A stretch of DNA of 16,094 nt from DATKWV01 sp035529405 (lineage in GTDB: Bacteria; Planctomycetota; Phycisphaerae; Sedimentisphaerales; Anaerobacaceae): contig DATKWV010000052.1 in assembly GCA_035529405.1 (NCBI GenBank), forward strand, positions 1 through 16,094, read 5' to 3'. The number at the start of each line of letters is the position of its first letter. The stretch's first letter is position 1. The notes beneath the pieces were generated by a model, which saw only the letters and a program-made list of their open reading frames with translations, had not been told where the DNA came from and made no database searches. Below are positions 1-7,593 of this stretch, one piece after another. A program made the translations under genes and the position numbers.

Positions 1-344
1 CCTATGGCTGCCGCTGACAAACCGCGCAGGTTAATACCGGCATCAGCCAGGCTGGCGGTAAGTCTGGCAGCCAGGCCGGGCTTATCACCGGCGGCAACGC
101 GAACACCGTGAAGTGACTCGGCCTTTGCAAAGCCGGCCTCCTGGGCAGCCTTTACCTGCCTGCTGCCTTCAACAGGTGTAAGGAATACCACGCCTGTGCC
201 GGGTTTTTCGGGCACCCGACGGGCTATGATAAATTCGAGATTGACTCCGGCCTTGGCCAAAGCCTCGAGCTTGGCGGCTAGGCCGCCCGGCCTGTCCTCA
301 ATACCGGCAGCCCAAACCGCAACACGACTTATATCCAGCTTCAT
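1..344 (-). CDS. ACT-domain protein, partial (C-terminus beyond window)
   Basis: This gene begins at the ATG at 344 on the minus strand and runs off the window start, so 114 codons are visible. The start is supported by a GGGAGG Shine-Dalgarno seven bases upstream. The translation begins MKLDISRVAVWAAGIEDRPG. It shows two ACT-like beta-alpha-beta units: residues about 7-70, with the DRPGGLAAKLEALAKAGVNLEF core, and a second from about residue 80, with DKPGLAARLTASLADAGINL. Proteins of this type usually bind amino acids or similar small ligands as regulatory modules. No catalytic domain is visible, so this may be a stand-alone tandem-ACT regulator. The ligand cannot be told from sequence. It is divergent from the gene at 560. 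Confidence 0.82.
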   Translation of the reverse strand, partial: MKLDISRVAVWAAGIEDRPGGLAAKLEALAKAGVNLEFIIARRVPEKPGTGVVFLTPVEGSRQVKAAQEAGFAKAESLHGVRVAAGDKPGLAARLTASLADAGINLRGLSAAAI

Positions 345-428
345 TGTTTAACCTCCCAAAAAACATATTTATAAAAAAAAGGTCACATTAAACCCTAATT
401 CCCAAGTTTGAACATTAAGAATGGTTTT

Positions 429-434
429 GTCAAC
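429..434 (-). promoter_or_regulatory. possible -35 box for the ACT-domain gene
   Basis: The minus strand reads a perfect TTGACA at 434-429, about 85 bases upstream of the ATG at 344. The best -10 candidate at the right distance (CAAACT, 17-base spacer) matches only three of six positions, so the promoter is tentative. Confidence 0.28.
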
Positions 435-490
435 ACCAGACCACACTTAATTAAAACATATTTTCCGCTGATGATTAAAACTGCGGTTTT

Positions 491-499
491 TGCTATAAT
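491..499 (+). promoter_or_regulatory. extended -10 promoter for the gene at 560
   Basis: The sequence TGCTATAAT is a perfect extended -10 element (TG, one base, TATAAT at 494-499). It lies about 60 bases upstream of the ATG at 560, and the upstream DNA is A/T-rich. There is no good -35 hexamer, but extended -10 promoters often do without one. Confidence 0.5.
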
Positions 500-559
500 G
501 GCCACCACATATTTGGCGAATGCCGGCAAACAGTACCAGGGCCGGAAAAGTTAAATCCT

Positions 560-1087
560 ATGGATGAGACCGGATTACTCTTAAACGCTTACTATGAAAC
601 CCTGTATGAGCTTCTGCAGGCGCACAGGGATATTCTAACAGAGAATATAAAGAATCTGCTCGGCGAGCAGATTTCAACTCAGGGTTTTGACGGGTTCGAC
701 AACGACAAATATACCGCCTACCTGGATGCGTGCCTGGCCTTTGTCGATGAGAGGCTGGAAACCTACAATCCTTTCGGCATACAATATACCTTTGACCGTG
801 TAAGAAGCAGGCAGGCATACCAACTGCAGCTTGGGCTTGACTGGTATGACAGCCGCAGCGAATTCGGTGCTTTGCTGAAGGCGGTCAAGGACAAGGCTGA
901 ACCGGATATGACCGAGCAAAGGCTGCGCCGGCTGGCAGATGAGTTAATTAAAGAACTCGGAGCATACCCCGACAACAGCATCATTTATGCCTACCAAACC
1001 AGGCCCACACTGGGCAAATTGCCCGACTACATCGTCGCCCGGGCAATTGAGCAGGCAATCATTTTGAAAAAGCACACCCGGCAATAG
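560..1087 (+). CDS. hypothetical protein, 175 aa, unrecognised
   Basis: I do not recognise this protein. It begins MDETGLLLNAYYETLYELLQ and looks soluble and mostly alpha-helical. There is no signal peptide, membrane segment, cysteine motif or nucleotide-binding motif. It is rich in Tyr, Leu, Asp and Glu; the middle carries DERLETYNPFGIQYTFDRV and the C-terminal third a charged helix (EQRLRRLADELIKELG). The ATG at 560 has only a weak GGAAAAG upstream, at slightly long spacing. A good extended -10 promoter lies 60 bases upstream. The gene stands alone, divergent from the ACT-domain gene and convergent with the PAC2 gene ending at 1130. Even amino-acid usage and a clean open frame of normal length support a real gene. 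Confidence 0.7.
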   Translation: MDETGLLLNAYYETLYELLQAHRDILTENIKNLLGEQISTQGFDGFDNDKYTAYLDACLAFVDERLETYNPFGIQYTFDRVRSRQAYQLQLGLDWYDSRSEFGALLKAVKDKAEPDMTEQRLRRLADELIKELGAYPDNSIIYAYQTRPTLGKLPDYIVARAIEQAIILKKHTRQ

Positions 1088-1096
1088 CATCGTTTT

Positions 1097-1124
1097 CGCG
1101 GCAGAAAATATAAGCTTTACCGCG
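1097..1124. terminator. GC-rich hairpin between convergent genes
   Basis: CGCGG at 1097-1101 is perfectly complementary to CCGCG at 1120-1124, with a weaker inner stem. It sits in the 42-base gap between convergent stop codons at 1087 and 1130. Neither side carries a clear T-run, so it is only a possible bidirectional transcription end. Confidence 0.3.
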
Positions 1125-1129
1125 TAGGG

Positions 1130-1948
1130 TTACCGGCCCGGCTTTTCCAGAGTTTTGGCTACCCTTTTTATCAAATCCATTTGTTGCTGTTCGCTGAGTT
1201 CAAACCCGCCTTCCAGCGATGCTATGCTGTTATCAATTTCCGTATCCTGCGCTCTAAGGTGCTCTATCTTTTCATTTTGCAGCCTTACCTGGTCATCTAA
1301 TTCTTTCAAATCCAAATCCAGATTCAGTGTCCGCCCAAGAAATCGCAGTGTTTTTTCTATTGCCGGAAAATCCTCCACCCCAGCCAGGTAAAAAGGCACT
1401 TTCGTCCAGAGACTGACTGCAGGAATACCTCTTTTGCCGGCCAGCCACAACAGATAGCTGCTTACAGCCGCCGGACCCTGCCAGGTCATATTCGTCAGCT
1501 CTGAATTGTGAAACTTCCTGAGCAGTGCCTGCTGATTAAAAACCGCTGATATAACACGCGAACCGGTATGGGCAATACCGGCGATAACGGCGTTGACCGT
1601 AAACAATTCTTTCACTTTACAGTACTGCTGGGCAACGTCCAAAATCGCGTTCAGAAACCCGTGCTGTTCAAATTGAGGCTCGGTGCTTTTGAATAAAATG
1701 ACATTATAATTCCTGCTGTAGTAAAACCTGCTTTCGGGGAATACCGCGATATCATGTTCAATTGCCACCCCACCCAAAGAGAAAAACCGCTCGGGTTCTA
1801 TCCGGCAAAAGCCTTCAACGTTCAGTTTCCTGTTGAGGTATTCGAGCACTCTCGGGCTTAGTTTGCCGGCATCGTGGTCCCAGCCTACAATCATAGCCGG
1901 GTTCTGCAGTTCTGGCCGGGCTGAGAATTTATACGCGTTTTTCGTCAT
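1130..1948 (-). CDS. PAC2-family protein (second of tandem pair)
   Basis: This is a PAC2-family protein (related to proteasome assembly chaperone 2, COG1938/COG2047 type). I place the start at the ATG at 1948 (MTKNAYKFSA, 272 aa), with AAGGGTG nine bases upstream. It then overlaps the end of the upstream PAC2 gene by 20 bases, which suggests coupled translation. A longer frame reaches 1978, but its first ten residues do not look like the family. The N-terminal PAC2 core shows PAMIVGWDHDAG (residues 18-28), aligned with the CGWPGIGNIG stretch of its neighbour. A charged coiled-coil-like segment follows at about residues 213-245. It has diverged strongly from its neighbour and lost the GWPG turn. 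The C-terminus (EKPGR) has no HbYX proteasome-docking motif. Its role in bacteria is not established. Confidence 0.75.
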   Translation of the reverse strand: MTKNAYKFSARPELQNPAMIVGWDHDAGKLSPRVLEYLNRKLNVEGFCRIEPERFFSLGGVAIEHDIAVFPESRFYYSRNYNVILFKSTEPQFEQHGFLNAILDVAQQYCKVKELFTVNAVIAGIAHTGSRVISAVFNQQALLRKFHNSELTNMTWQGPAAVSSYLLWLAGKRGIPAVSLWTKVPFYLAGVEDFPAIEKTLRFLGRTLNLDLDLKELDDQVRLQNEKIEHLRAQDTEIDNSIASLEGGFELSEQQQMDLIKRVAKTLEKPGR

Positions 1949-2861
1949 CGAAGTCTTCACCCTTGAACAGCTCATCAATATGTTCCATTATCCTCTTCTG
2001 TTCCTCATCGGTAATAGGCCCAAGCCGTGTTTCTCTTGCATACCGCAGGGCCTCAATCTGCTCTTTGACCTGCGGAGGAATACCTTCGGCATTGTAAAGC
2101 GTCTCCAGAAACTGTGTTATTGTCTTGTCGACGCGTTCTGCAAGTCTGTCGATACCGCCGAAGTCAATCTCGATGTTAAGAATTTTCGCCAGCACCTCCA
2201 TGACCGACTTTGACGCCTTCGGATAAGGCCACGGCGCCGCCTGCAGGTAATAGGGTATCTCGCCCATTAAACAGACCGCTTCCAACTGCCTTTTTTTCGC
2301 AACACCAAGTAAAAGCCCGTTCAATCCCGTAATCATGCCCTGGCCTTCTCCTGCTTCGGCTGCCGACATGAGAATAGTATTCTCATATTCCTGCAATTCA
2401 TCGACGAGGTTCGGACTGTTGGGAACTGCCCAGACCCTCGGCCTTATGGTGTGGTGAATCTGGGTGACCGCGGCGCCGGAGGTATATACTCTCCAGCAGC
2501 CGAACTTTTCCGCCACATCCAGAACCAGCTCAGCCATCTCGTAAGCCTTCTGACCTTCGGCGTACCTGGTACCAGCCTCGGCCGGCTGCTGCTGGCCAAT
2601 GAAAAAGAGCAAATCCTGATTCTTGACCCGCTGAAAGTAAAACGTGCTTTTCGGGAATTCAAGGTCTTTCAGAAGGCCGTCTTCGATTAAGACTTTTCGC
2701 GGATTGAAAAAATCCCAGGGCTCTATTTGGGCAAATTCTTCGGCATGCAGCATTTCTCTTAACGTATCGATGGCGCTTATACCGATGTTGCCGATTCCCG
2801 GCCAGCCGCAAAGCATAATTGAGTTTTTCAACTGGGGTTCTTTGTAGAATATTACACTCAT
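1929..2861 (-). CDS. PAC2-family protein (first of tandem pair)
   Basis: This 310-residue PAC2-family protein belongs to the superfamily of eukaryotic proteasome assembly chaperones and archaeal Pba proteins, found widely in bacteria without a known substrate. The start at 2861 has GAAGGTG eight bases upstream. The PAC2 hallmark is near the N-terminus, with SIMLCGWPGIGNIG (residues 14-27). A family-like core follows: ELVLDVAEKFGCWRVYTSGA (111-130), GLNGLLLGVAKKR (179-191) and CLMGEIPYYLQAAPWPYPKA (197-216, usually written GE.P......P..A). The C-terminal part (from about 240) is helical and charged, and ends EKRV without an HbYX motif. It follows the alcohol dehydrogenase gene after a 79-base gap and overlaps the next PAC2 gene. 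Confidence 0.85.
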   Translation of the reverse strand: MSVIFYKEPQLKNSIMLCGWPGIGNIGISAIDTLREMLHAEEFAQIEPWDFFNPRKVLIEDGLLKDLEFPKSTFYFQRVKNQDLLFFIGQQQPAEAGTRYAEGQKAYEMAELVLDVAEKFGCWRVYTSGAAVTQIHHTIRPRVWAVPNSPNLVDELQEYENTILMSAAEAGEGQGMITGLNGLLLGVAKKRQLEAVCLMGEIPYYLQAAPWPYPKASKSVMEVLAKILNIEIDFGGIDRLAERVDKTITQFLETLYNAEGIPPQVKEQIEALRYARETRLGPITDEEQKRIMEHIDELFKGEDFDDEKRV

Positions 2862-2940
2862 CGTACCAGCACCTTCAGATTTCTCTTACGTTGAATTTTA
2901 AACAAATACCGCCGACATCGCTATAGGGCAATGCCTGCAT

Positions 2941-3969
2941 TTAATCACTTATTTTCAGCACCGCTGCACCCTGTATTTGGCCTTTTTCCAGCAGATTCAG
3001 CGCCTGGTTTGCCTGTTTGAGTTTAAATTCCTCCACCCGCGGCCGAATCGGCACCTCAGCGGCCAACGAAAGAAATTCCCGAGCATCCTTTCGAGTGATA
3101 TTGGCAACGGTTTTTATTTCTTTCTCCAGCCAAAGGTGTGTGGGATAATCCAGTTCCAGTAAAGATTCCTTGTCTGCAGGCTCTTTTCGTATGGCGTTTA
3201 TAACGACCCTGCCTGACCTTTCGAGAGCTTTCAGCGCCTCGACCAGCGGCTGCCAGGCTGGCGTAAAATCCACAGCGCAGTCAAGACGTGCCGGCGGCGG
3301 CTGGCCCGTTACCCCCACCCAGTCGGCGCCTAATTCTTCAGCCAAATCCTGATGCTGTTTCTGGCCCGGCCTGGTAAAAACAAAGACCCTGCAATCAGGA
3401 TAACGATACTTTACTATCTGAACAGCAATGTGCGCTGAAGCCCCAAAACCGAACAGACCAAGCACCTGTCCATTGCGAAGGTTGGTTAATTTCACCGCCC
3501 TGTACCCGATAGCGCCCGCACACAAAAGCGGCGCAGCCTCAGTATCGGAAAACATCTCAGGAATCAGATATGCGAAATCCTCACCCACAACGGCATATTC
3601 GGCGTAGCCGCCGTTCACGTGATAACCTGTGGCCTGGAACAGCGAGCACAGATTCTCATTGTCGTCACGGCAAAAGCGGCATTGGCCGCAGGCTGAATTT
3701 ATCCATGCAACTCCCACCCTCTGACCCCGGCTGAACCTGGTGACATCGGAACCAACACGTTCGACACTGCCGATAATCTGATGGCCCGGTATAATCGGAA
3801 GTTTCGGCAGCAGTCTGCCTTCTATCTGGTCAAGCTCGGTATGGCAGACGCCGCAGGCCAGGACTTTCAGCAGCAGTTGTTTGGCATCGGGCTGCGGAAC
3901 CGGCAAATCCACCAGCTCCAGCGGATTTTCCGTTATCGGCCCGACCCTTTTCAGTATCATTGCCTTCAT
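2941..3969 (-). CDS. zinc-dependent alcohol dehydrogenase, MDR family
   Basis: This 342-residue medium-chain dehydrogenase/reductase should oxidise an alcohol or reduce an aldehyde with NAD(P)(H) in the cytoplasm. All zinc ligands are visible. The catalytic site has C42 in GVCHTE, H63 in PGHQ and C150 in PLLCAGAIGYRA. The structural lobe has C94, C97, C100 and C108. The dinucleotide-binding turn is GLFGFGASAH (171-180), a GxGxxx variant in place of the usual GxGxxG. PGHQ instead of the commoner PGHE recalls the CAD2-like subgroup of zinc-binding dehydrogenases. The length is normal. The start at 3969 has only a modest GGGGA site. The stop of the FAD oxidoreductase lies 25 bases upstream, so the two are probably co-transcribed. 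The substrate cannot be read from sequence. Confidence 0.92.
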   Translation of the reverse strand: MKAMILKRVGPITENPLELVDLPVPQPDAKQLLLKVLACGVCHTELDQIEGRLLPKLPIIPGHQIIGSVERVGSDVTRFSRGQRVGVAWINSACGQCRFCRDDNENLCSLFQATGYHVNGGYAEYAVVGEDFAYLIPEMFSDTEAAPLLCAGAIGYRAVKLTNLRNGQVLGLFGFGASAHIAVQIVKYRYPDCRVFVFTRPGQKQHQDLAEELGADWVGVTGQPPPARLDCAVDFTPAWQPLVEALKALERSGRVVINAIRKEPADKESLLELDYPTHLWLEKEIKTVANITRKDAREFLSLAAEVPIRPRVEEFKLKQANQALNLLEKGQIQGAAVLKISD

Positions 3970-3994
3970 TTGTCGAATCCCCGGCTGCAGAGCT

Positions 3995-5263
3995 TCATTT
4001 TTGCGGTTTTTCGGTTGTCAGCTTCTCTGCAGCCATTTTACCAGCCAGCCGGCCCGTAGAGAAGGCAATTTGAAGGTTAAAGCCCCCGCAGGGACCGTCA
4101 ACATTCATAACTTCGCCGGCAAAGTACAAACCCGGGCATAGCTTTGATTCCATTGTTTTGGGTTCAATCTCTTCGGTCGATACACCTCCCCGCGTTACTG
4201 TTGCCTCTGCAATATCGGCCGTTGCCCTTACAGACAAAGGCAAACTCTTAAGCATATTTACCATTTCTTTGCGCTGCTGTTTTGTCAGCTGACCCGCCAG
4301 GATTGTCGCCGGACCCAGCCGGGTTGTTATTTTCAACATCAGTCTGCGGGCCAGCAGCCTGGCCAGCACACCCGCCAGCTCTTTGTGCGGATTTGCCGCG
4401 CAAAGGGATATTATTTCCTTATCAAGTTCCTGCAATTGATACTGCCCAAGCATATCCACGTTTATTTTTATTGGTTCGCTTTCGCCGGGCAAAAAATCCG
4501 TTATAAGCCTGCTGAGGTCAAATACGGCCGGTCCGCCGATACCGTTGTCGGTGAAAATCATCGGTCCGCTGGAATGAATCCTCCGCTTGCCGATGCGCGC
4601 GGTTATTATTACATTTTCAACACCGACACCGGAAAGCTCGCCCGGCCATGTTTCGGCCGTAACCACACGCACCAGGCAGGGGCGGGGAGCAACAATGCTG
4701 TGACCGAAATACCGTGCGAAACCGTACCCATCTCCGCGCGACCCCGTGAAAGGCCAGCTGACGCCGCCGGTTGCTATTATTACAGAATCGGCTTCAATCC
4801 TTTCTCTGTCGGTCGTCAAAACAAATACCGACCCTTCTTTGGTAATGCTGCGCACCGTCCTGCCGTAAAAAAAACGAACCGACAATCTCCGCGCATCATC
4901 GACCAGCACGCGAACGACATCACCCGCACGGTCGGTAACCGGGAAAACACAGCCGTCCTTTTCGGCCTTGGTTTCAAGGTTCCTGGCGGCAAAATAATTA
5001 CGCAAATCTTCGGATGAAAAATCATACAGGCTGGGCCGAAGAAACCTTCCGAAAGGCCCGTAAGAGCTGATAAAATCCTGTACTGAGCCTGTATGTGTCA
5101 GGTTACAGCGGGTTCGCCCGGTATGCAGCAGCTTTCTGCCGGCAACTGTGTTGGAATCGATGATGCTTGTTTTCAAGCCGGCTTTTGAGCAGGCAATTGA
5201 CGCCATCAGGCCGGCTGGCCCTGCACCTGTTACAGCCACATCTGTTTTGACCTTTTGTACCAT
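3995..5263 (-). CDS. HI0933/BaiN-family FAD-dependent oxidoreductase
   Basis: This flavoprotein of about 422 residues belongs to the HI0933/YhiN/BaiN family (aminoacetone oxidase family FAD-binding enzyme). Close family members have poorly defined substrates; BaiN reduces bile-acid intermediates in gut clostridia. I chose the ATG at 5263 because GGAG lies nine bases upstream, while the ATG at 5278, five codons earlier, has no such site. The Rossmann fold opens with TGAGPAGLMASIACSKAG (about residues 12-29) and ends strand two with IIDSN. The family block GRKLLHTGRTRCNLTHTG (43-60) follows. The C-terminal FAD block reads GLYFAGEVMNVDGPCGGFNL. It is the first gene of the four-gene minus-strand run and has a candidate promoter at 5324-5353. 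Confidence 0.9.
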   Translation of the reverse strand: MVQKVKTDVAVTGAGPAGLMASIACSKAGLKTSIIDSNTVAGRKLLHTGRTRCNLTHTGSVQDFISSYGPFGRFLRPSLYDFSSEDLRNYFAARNLETKAEKDGCVFPVTDRAGDVVRVLVDDARRLSVRFFYGRTVRSITKEGSVFVLTTDRERIEADSVIIATGGVSWPFTGSRGDGYGFARYFGHSIVAPRPCLVRVVTAETWPGELSGVGVENVIITARIGKRRIHSSGPMIFTDNGIGGPAVFDLSRLITDFLPGESEPIKINVDMLGQYQLQELDKEIISLCAANPHKELAGVLARLLARRLMLKITTRLGPATILAGQLTKQQRKEMVNMLKSLPLSVRATADIAEATVTRGGVSTEEIEPKTMESKLCPGLYFAGEVMNVDGPCGGFNLQIAFSTGRLAGKMAAEKLTTEKPQK

Positions 5264-5323
5264 ACCTGTTTTCTCCATAGCGACAAATATCGCGGCGGCC
5301 TGAAAATCTTCGCTGCTATTGAA

Positions 5324-5353
5324 ACACTAAATCCAAAAAAAAAACGCTGTCAA
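5324..5353 (-). promoter_or_regulatory. possible promoter of the four-gene minus-strand run
   Basis: On the minus strand TTGACA (5353-5348) is a perfect -35 box. An 18-base spacer with a run of ten T leads to TAGTGT (5329-5324), which keeps the conserved T, A and final T of the -10 box. It points at the FAD oxidoreductase start at 5263. Confidence 0.35.
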
Positions 5354-5502
5354 GCATTTTCCGTGTCGGTCATTTCCGCAAGGCAGGGGGCAGCACAAAG
5401 AAACATTATCCCGAAACTACTGGAAGCAAGGTCAATACTCAGCTATTATTATTGTAAGACATGTCGGCAGGTTAAAGTCTGCAGGGCGATAAGGTTGGCC
5501 TT

Positions 5503-6567
5503 ATGCACGCGCGAGAAAAAACTTCAATGTCTGCTAAAGAATCCGGGGCCAAAGGGCTCTTTTCGGCCGAACGGGGCCTGATTCTGCAGCCCGGGGCCAT
5601 AGGCGATTGTATATTGACTCTGCCGCTTGGGCAGTTTATGAAAGACGCCCTGGGACTGGATGCGGTTGATGTTTTCGGACATACGGATTATCTCGGTATA
5701 TTTCCCGGCAGGACCTGCATTGACAGGGTACGGTCCATAGACTCGATTGGTTTGCACAGGCTTTTCGCCAAAACAAGCGACTTTCACCTCGAAGACAGAG
5801 ACCCGCTTATAAGGGTCTTTTCCGATTACTGCTGGATTGTTACTTTTCTGGGCGGTCCGAATACCGACTTTGAGAGAAACCTGATTTTCACCGTAAACTG
5901 CGGTCGAAGCGCCGAAGTTATAACCTTACCCGTAAGACCTTCCAAAAGATGCGCATCGCATTTGACCGATTTCTACGTAAAGCGGTTTGTTCGCGAATCC
6001 GGTATGTCCATTAAGGCCGAAAAACCCAGCCATTCCGAGGTGCTCATAAGAGCCAATCAGTCGGACGTGACCGTCGGCAGAGAGCTGCTGGAGGAAATCG
6101 GCGTATCCGCAGCTGATAATCTGGCGGTTTTGCACCCGGGCAGCGGGGGCGTGGCGAAATGCTGGCACCTGGATAATTTTCTGACCTTAGCCGGGCGGCT
6201 TGCCTCAAAAAATGTACAGGTGATATTTCTGCTGGGACCTGCTGAATTGGACAGGCTCAGCAAAAAAACGATAACCGACCTAAGCAGTCTGGGCAAATGT
6301 CTGGTCAATTTATCATTAAGCCGGGTAGTAGGTCTTTTTGCCTGTGCCGATGTGTTTTTGGGCAACGACACAGGCCTTACCCATTTAGCTGCCGCTGCAG
6401 GCGTCAAAACCATAGCTGTATTTGGTCCGACTAATCCGAAGGTTTACGGGCCTGTCGGCCCGCACGTAACAATCCTGGCCGGCACCGGCCGCAGCTTCGC
6501 CGCCAGACCCTCATCGTCATTGCAAAAGCAGGTTATGGCCGTTTTGAGCCGGAATCTGGGCCTGTAA
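5503..6567 (+). CDS. glycosyltransferase family 9 (heptosyltransferase-like)
   Basis: This 354-residue protein has the two-lobed GT-B layout of glycosyltransferase family 9, which transfers heptose or related sugars from ADP-sugars to lipopolysaccharide core. The N-lobe begins with LILQPGAIGDCILTLPL (GAIGD at residues 31-35). The C-lobe has the donor-site motifs AVLHPGSGGVAKCW (208-221), GNDTGLTHLAAAAG (287-300) and AVFGPTNPKVYG (305-316). The ATG at 5503 has TAAGG eight bases upstream, and an ATG at 5527 is a possible alternative. The first 25 residues are polar and form a non-conserved extension. It is a single gene, divergent from the FAD oxidoreductase. The acceptor is unknown, so no symbol is given. 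Confidence 0.88.
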   Translation: MHAREKTSMSAKESGAKGLFSAERGLILQPGAIGDCILTLPLGQFMKDALGLDAVDVFGHTDYLGIFPGRTCIDRVRSIDSIGLHRLFAKTSDFHLEDRDPLIRVFSDYCWIVTFLGGPNTDFERNLIFTVNCGRSAEVITLPVRPSKRCASHLTDFYVKRFVRESGMSIKAEKPSHSEVLIRANQSDVTVGRELLEEIGVSAADNLAVLHPGSGGVAKCWHLDNFLTLAGRLASKNVQVIFLLGPAELDRLSKKTITDLSSLGKCLVNLSLSRVVGLFACADVFLGNDTGLTHLAAAAGVKTIAVFGPTNPKVYGPVGPHVTILAGTGRSFAARPSSSLQKQVMAVLSRNLGL

Positions 6568-6651
6568 CGGCCCTGAAACCACACTTGCAGCGCGAACAAA
6601 CCAAAGACGCCAGCGTAAATATACAGCTGTACTGGGTTTAAGTTGTTACAC

Positions 6652-6736
6652 CCGGAATACACGGTATTATGGCTGCAGATATGCCACAGAGCGTTTTTAG
6701 GACCCATTTCTGAATATACTATGCATGGTATTCCGG
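6652..6736. repeat. long-range inverted repeat in gap before the gene at 6816
   Basis: CCGGAATAC (6652-6660) is exactly complementary to GTATTCCGG (6728-6736). The 67 bases between contain short stems such as GGC/GCC. It lies in the 248-base stretch between the glycosyltransferase and the next gene, where no other feature is seen. Nine base pairs can occur by chance. Confidence 0.35.
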
Positions 6737-6815
6737 TCGGACAAGGGTGCGCAATTATAAGCAAGATTAACAGTATTTTGGGCGTTTTGTAAGATTTTTG
6801 GTTGTACGAGAGATT

Positions 6816-7169
6816 ATGGCTGGATTTCAGGAAAGCACAGGTCAATTAACGACGCAGGAGAAGGCTGCGCTTCATGAATTTTCTTATTCCGACGGTTACC
6901 GTTTTTTGGGGACCGATTTGGGCGGCCTTGGTGTAAAGCTGGAGCTTGTCGACAAGCAACAGGATGCGGCGGCTATTATATTGCCTCCGGCCAAGGCAAA
7001 GGAATGCGCCCGCTGGATGTTGCGGACGATTGGCCAGCAGGAACAGAGGCTGCCAAAAGAGCTGCCGGATATTCTTGAAAGGCTGACCAGGATAAAGTCA
7101 GCCGGTGCCAAACTTAAGCGTGGTGACAAGAAAAAAATCAAGGATGCTATCGAAGTACTCAAGCAGTAG
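6816..7169 (+). CDS. small hypothetical protein, 117 aa
   Basis: I do not recognise this protein. I prefer the ATG at 6816 (MAGFQESTGQ), although GAGAG upstream is only about three bases away; a TTG at 6798 would add six residues and has no better site. The protein is soluble. It has an N-terminal segment TTQEKAALHEFSYSDGYRFL, a central strand-rich part (KLELVDKQQDAAAIILPP), then helices and a very basic tail (AKLKRGDKKKIKDAIEVLKQ). There are no cysteine or nucleotide-binding motifs. Its stop codon overlaps the GTG of a 41-codon frame (TAGTG), suggesting a two-gene unit. The basic tail could bind nucleic acid, but this is only a guess. Confidence 0.7.
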   Translation: MAGFQESTGQLTTQEKAALHEFSYSDGYRFLGTDLGGLGVKLELVDKQQDAAAIILPPAKAKECARWMLRTIGQQEQRLPKELPDILERLTRIKSAGAKLKRGDKKKIKDAIEVLKQ

Positions 7170-7294
7170 TGCCTCAGCCCACGCCCTCAGGAAAAACCGC
7201 ATATAGTCTAACCGATTTGTTGCCCGAAAATGTCGAAGAACTGGAAAAGACCCGTGCCCAAAACAGTTTCATATCAAAAAGGCGGTTTAAGTAA
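7169..7294 (+). CDS. small protein, 41 aa, translationally coupled
   Basis: This short frame starts with GTG at 7169, sharing one base with the TAG stop of the preceding gene, and ends with TAA at 7292-7294. It reads MPQPTPSGKTAYSLTDLLPE, continues with ENVEELEKTRAQ and ends NSFISKRRFK. The composition is protein-like: a Pro-rich start, an acidic amphipathic helix and a basic tail. I know no family for it. The only upstream site is a weak AAGCAG, so translation would depend on ribosomes finishing the previous gene. It stops 46 bases before the oppositely oriented tRNA gene. The one-base overlap and the natural composition are the main support; chance cannot be excluded at this length. Confidence 0.5.
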   Translation: MPQPTPSGKTAYSLTDLLPENVEELEKTRAQNSFISKRRFK

Positions 7295-7340
7295 ATGACT
7301 ACCGAAGGGCAGGCACTTATAAATAAACAGGCTGGGAAAA

Positions 7341-7413
<73 letters not shown>

Positions 7414-7423
7414 GACACATGCT

Positions 7424-7452
7424 ATATTAGCAGCTTAAAGCCGCCCTGACAA
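7424..7452 (-). promoter_or_regulatory. promoter of tRNA-Ala
   Basis: On the minus strand TTGTCA (7452-7447, five of six) is followed by a 17-base spacer and TAATAT (7429-7424, four of six). This would start transcription a few bases before the tRNA 5' end at 7413. Confidence 0.62.
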
Positions 7453-7492
7453 ATAAATTTTGGACCCAGCCCGTATAAGCTGCGGCCGCGGA

Positions 7493-7520
7493 TTGTATTT
7501 TTAAGCCCCCTGCGTATAAT
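7493..7520 (+). promoter_or_regulatory. probable promoter of hypF/hyp genes
   Basis: A perfect TATAAT at 7515-7520 is preceded by TTGTAT (7493-7498) with a 16-base spacer. A second TATAAT lies at 7527-7532. Either would give a leader of about 55-70 bases before hypF. Confidence 0.5.
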
Positions 7521-7593
7521 CACTGATATAATTGAAACCCGAAGTCATCTATCTACGTACACAAAACTGAAATTTAACGGCAAATTAAGCGGT

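Noticed and set aside
1949..1978. Upstream ATG at 1978 for the second PAC2 gene
   Set aside because: The extra ten residues (MMSCSRVKTS) are only the out-of-frame reading of the neighbour's acidic tail, and the ATG at 1948 has a better-placed AAGGGTG.
4385..5017. 210-codon plus-strand frame opposite the FAD oxidoreductase
   Set aside because: It is fully antisense to a well-supported flavoprotein gene, has no family features and an Arg/Pro/Ala-skewed composition typical of shadow frames.
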